A stretch of DNA of 64,000 bases from Chloranthus sessilifolius (taxonomy: Eukaryota; Streptophyta; Magnoliopsida; Chloranthales; Chloranthaceae). The position numbers and the translations under genes were made by a program. Positions within the stretch are counted from its first letter, which is position 1. Each line of letters opens with the position of its first letter. Below are positions 57,264 through 64,000 of the stretch, one piece after another. The notes below the pieces were generated by a model. That model searched no databases. It was not told the origin of the DNA and saw only the letters and a list, made by a program, of their open reading frames with translations. The stretch covers positions 89,897,251 to 89,961,250 of the forward strand of contig CM037587.1 of NCBI GenBank assembly GCA_021018995.1. The letters run 5' to 3'.

Positions 57264-59690
57264 TGTTAAGATCTGAAAAGTACCACTTTTCACCCCTTAC
57301 CTTAATCTCTGTTAGACCCTGAATCATTTAATAAATGTGTTTTAAGTCTATCCTGTAGGTAATAAGCAGAAGCTGCAAATAAGCCCCTAACCATGCCAAG
57401 AAGCCTACTGTTGCCCCAGAAGTTCCTCAGAAGAAAGAAGGTTGAACCCAGACAAAGAATTGGTTGCAGCATAGGCACAGCAAAGCAGAAACAAATCAAG
57501 AAGAATGCCTCGCGCAGATGTCACAGGGCTTAATTGAACCAGAAAGAATGCGTCGTACAGTTGTCGCGGACTTCTGAAGGGAGCACACCAACTAGTCGCA
57601 TAGTCTTCGCACCATTTGCGCGCAGATGGATGTCAGCAGGGAGTAAAAAGCTTACTTCGTGCGGTTCTCGTGAGGTTCAATCTCAAGCGCTCGCAAAGCA
57701 CTCTCGCATAGCTCAAAAGAGGAGTCGTTAATCTTTGCGCGATTCACTAAGGAGAGAGAGCTCTAGGTATTCCTGCTCGTAGCTGTAGTGCAGTGGCCGC
57801 AGGATACAAACTTTCTAGGAACTGCTTGCGCGATCCAGAAGCCCATGTACATTGTTTTCTTCGTGAGGATCGCCGTGAGATTCATCAAGGAACGAATTGC
57901 GCGTGCAATTCTTGCGCCCTTCAAATGGAAAAAGCAATCCCGCGATGACCAAAGTACCAATCCCGTGACTGCAAGAGCTTTAAGTCAAGGCAACCCCGTG
58001 ACGCCAATTCAAACTCGCGATAAGACCTGGAAAGCCTTTCTACCTAGCGAGGCTCGGGCTCTTAACTTCTCCCCACTTCTGCAGGGGCAATCTAGGAACT
58101 TTCAACAATTAGGGCACGCACTCTAATGCTCTAATCTCTATGCACGCACCTCGAGGTATCCAAGGAGCAGAAATGGGCCATGTTAGCATTGATAAATTAG
58201 GGTTTTCCTAACCCTACTTCTTAGAGAGCCGACTGCTATAAAGCCTAAGCCTAGCTTAGGTTTAAAGGACTTAACTTGACTTCTGTACTCCTTCTTCTTG
58301 AAACCGACTGTAGAATTATAGTAGGCTAAGGTTAGGATCTAGGAGTTTTCTTTTTTCCTTTTTCCTTCTCTACATAGTCCAACACTTGCTGGCTATGCCT
58401 TTGTATGATTATTTGGTATAGTTTTAATGGAGTTTTGTAATAGGATCTATTACATGTATGGGGTTAGTGTTTTGTGAGTTGTTCTGTACAAGGCTACTGC
58501 CTTGAGATCCTCCATTGCTAAGTTATATTGTAAGCAATGGAGGATTGTCTTTAAGGTTTTACTTAGATCCAAGTGACCTGTGTGTCCAGGTTAGGCAGAT
58601 TGCAGGCCTAGCCCCACCACAGGACCCACTAAATTAGAATCCCCATGGGAGCTTGAGTTGGTAGCCTTGTGAACATGGTGGCGACAGCAATGTTCTTGTT
58701 CTGTCTTAGACCTCTGTGAGGAGGATAGCCTCTGTGGTTAGTCTGTGACCATTCAAGTGGACAGATTATAGCCCTAGGGTGAGGCCAATTCATAGATCTA
58801 AGATAGATTCTTCTTCTCTGCACTTGTGCCTGTAGCCTTGTGAGAGATTGTGCAGAGACAGACTCCCTTGTATTTGTATAGACCCACCATCAGATGGCAG
58901 ATCTGATCTGGCTGTAGAGATTGTAGGCTTGTGATTGGATCACTGCTATCTTTCTAAAGCAGTGAATAACTAAGCTTAAAAGGTAGTACTCAAACTCTTG
59001 TTGGTTCTGTGTGTCTAGGCTAGTGCACGTTGTAGGCCTAGCCCCACACACAGAACTTTAGAGGTTGAGGTTCCTATGGATTCTTGAGCTGGTAGCCTGG
59101 ATGAAGTAGTGCCTACAATGATAAACTTGTTCTGACTCATCTCTGGATTGTGGTTCCCCTATTGGATAGTCTATGACCATTTAAGTGGACAGGGTATAGC
59201 CATAAGGGATTGGATCATGGCACAGGGGTGAGTTGGATCATTTCTCCTCTTTGGTGATAATGTAGTCATTGGATAGGATTTCTATAGCAACAGATCTGGG
59301 TCTGAGTTATAAGACTTATCAGATCTGTACCTAATAGCATACTTCTCACCCTTTTATATTTATTTTCTCACACTCCATCACTCTTCTAAACCCTTTATGT
59401 AGTTTAGGCATTAAGTTATCTTAGGATTTAGACTATAGTGACCATAAATCCCCTTCCATTTAGGATTGCCAGATCTAGAGGGCCTACTAAAGATAGCTCC
59501 CTTGGAGCTTTAGATCAACTTTCCCTATGGGACAAACTCTTATTAAAACTTGCTACAACAGGCCCTATATCTTGCAGGACTGTGTATTTTAAGGCTTGCT
59601 GCTCTTCAATTCACCTTTGATTCATTTTTACTAACCCCATTCTTATCACCATCTCCAATGAAGTTAGTAGCAAGCACTTAAAATACATCA
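57264..59690 (+). repeat. Athila B 3' LTR (about 2.4 kb)
   Basis: Starts TGTTAAGATC after the polypurine tract and ends AAAATACATCA, matching the style of Athila A ends (TTTAAAATCGTCCA). A TATA box (TATAAAG) is at 58237. No 5' copy exists for comparison. Confidence 0.75.
58570..59340. repeat. Diverged tandem duplication inside the Athila B LTR
   Basis: Two units about 430 bp apart share GTGTCCAGGTTAGGCAGATT-like text, GCCTAGCCCCACC, GAGTTGGTAGCC and a GTGACCATTCAAGTGGACAG segment. They are diverged by indels and transitions. Confidence 0.65.
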
Positions 59691-61271
59691 ACATCGCCAC
59701 CTAGAGCTTTCGGTGTCCCGGGAAACCTAGTTCATTTTTATGAGCACCAAAGTGCTAAAAATATGCCTCTGATTCCGGTCTACACCAAAGGCTCTTGGGT
59801 AGGGGCTTCGGTTATCGATCGAAAAGGTGTTAGGCACCCGATCAACCCTCTTAAAGCGGTCTCTACTAATGGCCAAAAACAAAATGAAGTAAAAGAAAAG
59901 AAAATAACTTCCTCTTGCCCAAAAGGGCCTAGAATCCTATTTGTGCTCCTTTGTCCCTACCGAAAAGTCGGTGCCGTAACGGCACAAATGGGAGGATGGA
60001 GGGAACTAGAAAAAGATAGGAGAAGAAAGGGGAGAGTCGGAGCCCTCAGGCCCTTGTAGCACCGTAGGAGAGCCTTGTGTGGCTTGCTTTGATGAGCTCT
60101 TGAAGGCTTGTATGGTGGAAAGAGGGGTTCTAAACTCTAAGACCTTGCTAGCTAGGAAGTAGACAGGGAAGGTAAATGGGTAGCATATACCTAAACTAAG
60201 GGATCTATGGTGAAAAATATCACTCAAAGGAGGTTTTAAAATTCTAGATTTTATATGAGAAGTGTGCACCAAAGGGAGAAAGATCTTCTCACTTTAAGCT
60301 CTTTCTCTCTTAGGCCAAAATTCTCAACCACTAAAACCAAGGGGTGGGAGGCTCTATTTATAGGAAATGGGTAGATTCGGAGACCACTTAAGAGCTAAAT
60401 GGGTTTACCAATTAGGTAACCTCACATCTAAGGATTCCTAGGGTTTTTGGAGCCTTGAGATGTGTGAGAAGGTCCTCCAATGGTAGATGATGAGGTGAGG
60501 CCTTAAGCCACTTGAAGGGTTGCAAATGGGTAGGGAATAGGTACAATAGAACATCAAAACACACCCCAAACGTCAAGGTGGTCAACAAGTCAAACCCCAA
60601 TCACATTTTCGGGGAAAAATCTAGAGGTTACTGTTCATATGCCTGACGTAACTAATAGTTGCGCCAGGCAAATGTACAGTAAAATAGTTTTAAACAGTAC
60701 CTGAAAGTTAGTTCACGAGGGTGGGGTCCACAATTAATACTGGCGCAACTATTAGTTGCGCCAGGCTTAAATCCTGGGAGAAGTGGCCTGGCATAATTAA
60801 TAGTTGTGCCAGGCAAAATTATCACTGGCGCAACTATTAGTTGCACCAAATCCCTAGGGGGGCCACTTGATTTTATTGTTATGCCCTCGGGGCTCGGTTC
60901 GCCGTATCTTCTGATGTATACCTCCGATTGGGGCAATTCTTAGACCGTTGGAAAGCTGACGACCTCTACTTTTTAATGGTATAAGATTTGATCATAGTAT
61001 AGAGCAATAGCTAGTTCTGGTGTACCCCTCCTCAACCATTTTCTTGATAAGGTCAGGTTTAGGTTCAGGACGGGTTCTAAGGGTTGAGATTGATTTCTAA
61101 AGGTTCGGGTCAGGTTCCTAATGGATCTAGGGTGATTCCTAAGGGTTTGGAAAGGTTCTTAAGGGTTATAGGGGGGGCCTAAAGTTTTCATACATACCAT
61201 CAAAAGCTTAGAAGTGCACCTCTCTCGAAATGTGTTTCGATCGGGCCTTGGGCCAAATTTGGGTGTCTACA
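59691..61271 (-). repeat. Tat 5' LTR, main part
   Basis: Same text as 25690-27297, with many transition differences. The last about 40 bases before the missing Athila junction are lost, and the final 29 are at 49685-49713. Confidence 0.9.
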
Positions 61272-61280
61272 AATCTTTAC

Positions 61281-61390
61281 GTGTGTTCGATCAAAGCAAC
61301 GTTTGCATCCTCATTGTGTGCTATGATGGCCATTGAATTGTTCGCGACAATAACATCTGAATAGTCTTCTACATTATCGGCATACCAAGA
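61281..61390 (-). pseudogene. C45-like gene, 5' exon
   Basis: The minus strand reads WYADNVEDYSDVIVANNSMA, then IIAHNEDANVALIEHT, ending at donor CAC/GTAAAG (61280). The next exon at 25548 begins mid-codon so that T-Y-L-V-K is restored across the Tat element. AHNEDANVAL is a signature of the plant C45-like family. The N-terminal exons are missing beyond 61390. Confidence 0.75.
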
Positions 61391-61445
61391 AATTGACTCC
61401 ATTTCAAATACAGAAATTGACTCCATTTCAGGTTGGTCACAAAGA
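61385..61445. repeat. Inverted duplicate, right copy
   Basis: Plus-strand AAATTGACTCCATTTCAAAT, then ACAGAAATTGACTCC and GGTCACAAA, matching the minus strand of 24790-24850. It begins exactly where C45-like coding similarity stops. Confidence 0.6.
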
Positions 61446-61563
61446 AGAGTACCTAGAAATTGAATCCATGGCCATAAGTCTCATTGTTTTACGAGTGGTC
61501 CATCCTCTAAATAATTGTACAAAAATTTACCAAAATTCACAGTGAATGATAAAAAGTACAAAC

Positions 61564-62271
61564 CTGAAAGGATCTCCATGAGTAGCCAACCAAGGCTCCA
61601 CCATCGACGCATCGAAAGTATCAGCAATATGCCGATGAACATCAGATCTCCTGAGATCTGCACCACCTGATCTCCTCACATTCCCCATCAATTTACTACA
61701 CTCTGCTAGATTCACCTTATTTTCCAACCAATTCAACACCTTCAACCCATTGTCGAAAGTTGCCGAATAGCAATTCTCAGGTGCAAGCCGATACTCAACC
61801 GCAATAACAATTACATCTAAAATCTTCACGATTCAATTATAGAAAAAGTCATTCGCTGCAGAACAATTGCTCCCGGAGACAATTGCTGCCGTGACACTGC
61901 AAGATCACTAACAGTTTTTGGCTCACCATGCGGTGAGAATCTAAATCCGCGGAGTATCCACGGTAGCTGGAATTATGGATCTGGCCGCTGTAGTAGCTGT
62001 TTCCATGGTTCTGATCAGGTTCCAGTGACAATGAGGTAGGGTTTCAATCAGGAATCTTAATTTTGAGCCTGGTTTGGGGATTAGAGGGCAGATTCGGGGA
62101 GGAAGATTCGGACGCAGAGAGAGAGAGATGGAGATCGAAGGGGTCGATATGGATGTCTTTTGTGGCGATGCCATCAGAGAAGCTAGGGTTTGCAGCAGCG
62201 ATGAATTCTTCGACCGGGCGAGAAATGATGCTGAAGGGGTTTTTTTCATCGAATGGGGTTTAGATTCGGTT
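61564..62271 (-). pseudogene. Carboxylesterase (CXE11/16-type) fragment
   Basis: Plant CXE proteins are alpha/beta hydrolases. The minus strand begins near NRI-stop-TPFDE, then PVEEFIAAANPSFSDGIATK and DIHIDP. After a frame slip in a CT run it gives LEPDQNHGNSYYSGQIHNSS, then SSYRGYS, a degraded oxyanion block (QCHGSN for QFHGGGW), and DVIVIAVEYRLAPENCYSAT. It ends at DPFR with a GT donor (61563), before the nucleophile-serine exon. The early stop is one transition from CAA. First codons and the catalytic exon are absent, so it is a fragment, not a gene. Confidence 0.8.
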
Positions 62272-62396
62272 TTAGGGAGAGAGAGAGAGAGAGAGGGGGG
62301 AGACGATTTCAGAAAAAAAATAGAGGTAGTGGTTTCAACTCATTTTATATGGGAAGAGTTTTTATAAAGTGCTAAATAGAAGTATGAAAGCCTATG

Positions 62397-62694
62397 CACT
62401 AAAATAATGACCGAAAAGGCTTGAACTCATCTCTATTGGTGTTAATGAGACTTTTAGAGACAATATTTAACGTAGTCTCCTAAAGTTCCCTCCTAACTAT
62501 ACATGAAGTGATCCTTATTGAAACGATCATGATTGTCTCTATATGTTATTTTATATAGGGAGACGGCTTTAGCCGTCCCTAATAAAAGCATCCGAGACGG
62601 CTTTTGAATAGCTGTCTTTAATAAATGGTTATTGGAGACGGCTTTGAAAAGCTGTCTGCAATAACCATCTCCAAAAGTCTTATTTTTTGTAGTG
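62397..62694. mobile_element. CACTA-like MITE or element end
   Basis: The right terminus TTATTTTTTGTAGTG is preceded by repeated GAGACGGCTTT and AAAGCTGTCT subterminal motifs. A possible left end CACTAAAATAATGAC is at 62397, giving about 298 bp. The flanking triplets (ATG and AAA) do not match, so the left end is doubtful. Confidence 0.45.
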
Positions 62695-62699
62695 AAACT

Positions 62700-64000
62700 A
62701 TACGATTGATTTGCAAAATATTTTAGATTATAGTTTCAAAATTATAAAACCAGTGAGCTATAAAGCCTATTCCTCTTTATTCTGAGAGAAAGAGACTGTT
62801 TTTATTCATGCTTAAATTTCCTTGAACTTCCCTACTATCTGAAATCTCATAATGCTGAACTTAAAGTCAATATATTCTATAATTATGATAATTTATTTAT
62901 TTAGAACTATCTAATGAATATATCAAAGCAATAAGACATCCATATTAGTAAATCATGAAAATGACTGAAGTCCATCTTTTGTTAAACTAGAGGCAAAAAG
63001 CCAAAATCCCAGAATATTTTACCATTTGAACCCATATTAGAAGCCTAAAGACTAAATTTCTTTATACTAAAATTTTATAAACCCTTAACCAAATGTACTG
63101 CCCAAAACTTTCTATCCTTAACCCTTACAATTTCTGAGAGTTTAGAATATAAAAGAAGGGAAGAAAAGGGAGTGAAAAGAGTATGAGTTAATAGGTAAGG
63201 GATCTGTTGAAAAGAGTACAACTGAAAAAGAAATACAAATGTAAGAAAAATGGGATTTATAAAAAGAAAAAGAAATGGAAAGAAGTTATCCAAAATAAGG
63301 ATACTTACTGAAGCTGAAAAATAGAAGAAGAGAAGGAAGAGCTAAACTCTTGTAAATAATTTTGAATCCTTATTACCTTTTTGAAACCTTCTCAAAACCC
63401 AAAGCCCTATTAGAAGCCGAAGGAAAGACCTTTGTGATTTATAATGTATAAAAATATGAGTCTAGTAGAGATATATGAACTATGAATAAATAAAGAAATT
63501 ATATGAAAAAAATTGATTATCCTTTCTATGAGATTTATCTTTTTAACTGATTGTCCTTTGAATTTATCACGAACATATCATATCATGAAAACCCAAAATT
63601 TTGATTATTTTTTAGAGTATGCCAGTAAGTGAAAGTGTGGATGAAAATATTTTCTAAAAATTACAAATTAGAAAAATCTATGATGAATAAACTTTTCACT
63701 TATATGCACACACTCCACGCCATACAAGAATTAAAATTGTTAGGTTTTAATCAAAGATAATTACGATGATGGGAAGCTAAGGATAAAAGATTTAAAATAT
63801 TTTGAAATAATGAACATATAATGACTAACTGAATAATTAGTAGTGTACAAAAATTAGTTTATATTTTAAATTTTTAGTTTTAAAAAATATTTTGAAAAAT
63901 CAAAAAATATTTGAAGTTTGTAGGTAACTTCACTGAAAACCTTCAAGAGACTCCAACTCCTTCACTAGGGATCACCTAGGGATTTAAAGGCTTATTGTAT
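62700..64000 (+). mobile_element. Athila-type 3' region (third copy), runs off the window
   Basis: Non-coding text parallel to 35460-36565: a TTAACCCTTACAATTTCTGAG block, an A/G-rich run, then GTAACTTCACTGAAAACC, then CACTAGGGATCACCTAGGG at the window edge. The polypurine tract and LTR would follow. The left limit is uncertain. Confidence 0.6.

Larger units (their letters stand above)
49714..59690 (+). mobile_element. Athila B, 5' truncated
   Basis: Begins inside integrase, then has a tandem array, a large 3' ORF, a second small ORF, the conserved Athila 3' UTR, the polypurine tract and a full 3' LTR. It is inserted into the Tat 5' LTR. The left side has lost the Athila 5' LTR, gag and RT plus about 40 bases of the Tat LTR, so one deletion probably removed both. 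The right side continues with ACATC and Tat LTR sequence. Confidence 0.8.
25618..61271 (-). mobile_element. Tat/Ogre-type Ty3/gypsy element with two nested Athilas
   Basis: On the minus strand the LTRs start TGTAGACACCC and end GCACA. The PBS fits tRNA-Arg as in Tat/Ogre elements. Gag, protease, RT, RNase H, a second archaeal-type RNase H and integrase follow in order. The flanks GATCT (25613-25617) and AATCT (61272-61276) agree at four of five bases. Joining the flanks restores an intron of the C45-like gene. Removing Athila A (9.5 kb) and Athila B (10 kb) leaves about 16 kb, normal for this lineage. All ORFs carry stops, so it is inactive. Confidence 0.85.

Noticed and set aside
61564-62271. 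Functional carboxylesterase gene
   Set aside because: Lacks the start, the nucleophile-serine exon and the C-terminus, and has a stop and frameshift.

Overview
The window is plant nuclear DNA, from an angiosperm and probably a eudicot. It is intron-bearing, AT-rich and almost entirely made of transposable elements: CACTA, chromovirus, Athila and Tat lineages with plant-type primer-binding sites, Spm-type TNP2 transposase exons, and fragments of plant housekeeping genes. I see no intact host gene, rRNA, tRNA or CRISPR array. Coordinates, splice sites and spacings were read by eye; family names come from recognised motifs, not searches.

Layout. (1) 1-652: a scrap of Ty3/gypsy gag. (2) 653-23705: one CACTA (En/Spm) DNA transposon, about 23 kb, with CACTACAA/TTGTAGTG ends and a TAA target duplication. 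Its TNP2-like transposase runs on the minus strand (18799-22131), with a promoter and 5' UTR exon near the right end. Its left part holds exon fragments of threonyl-tRNA synthetase, NADP-isocitrate dehydrogenase and unknown genes. A chromodomain gypsy element (Tekay/Del type, 8532-18798, plus strand) sits inside it. (3) 23709-25617: intergenic DNA, then the 3' exons of a plant peptidase-C45-like gene (minus strand). (4) 25618-61271: a Tat/Ogre-type gypsy element on the minus strand with two RNase H domains, inserted in an intron of the C45-like gene. It has itself been invaded by Athila A (28726-38252, plus strand, intact target duplication) and by a 5'-truncated Athila B (49714-59690, plus strand), which splits the Tat 5' LTR. 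(5) 61272-62290: the C45-like 5' exon and a carboxylesterase (CXE11/16-type) fragment. (6) 62397-62694: a small CACTA-like end or MITE. (7) About 62700-64000: the 3' region of a third Athila-type element running off the window.

How it fits together. The order of insertion can be read as host C45-like gene, then Tat, then Athila A and B; and gypsy gag scrap, then CACTA, then chromovirus. Most element ORFs stay in one frame and are broken mainly by stops that single C-to-T or G-to-A changes would make, consistent with decay of methylated DNA.

Most unusual features. Four LTR-retrotransposon families here carry arrays of short palindromes in the LTR and again inside the element before an ORF or gag. 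In two unrelated families the sites use the same 12-mer, TCGATTAATCGA, and are spaced about 20-22 bp apart, two DNA helical turns. In addition, the chromovirus and Athila B each carry an extra sense ORF between pol and the 3' LTR, and the two proteins share a fold-like layout. Together these suggest retroelement families that share a DNA-binding regulator and a 3' gene module.
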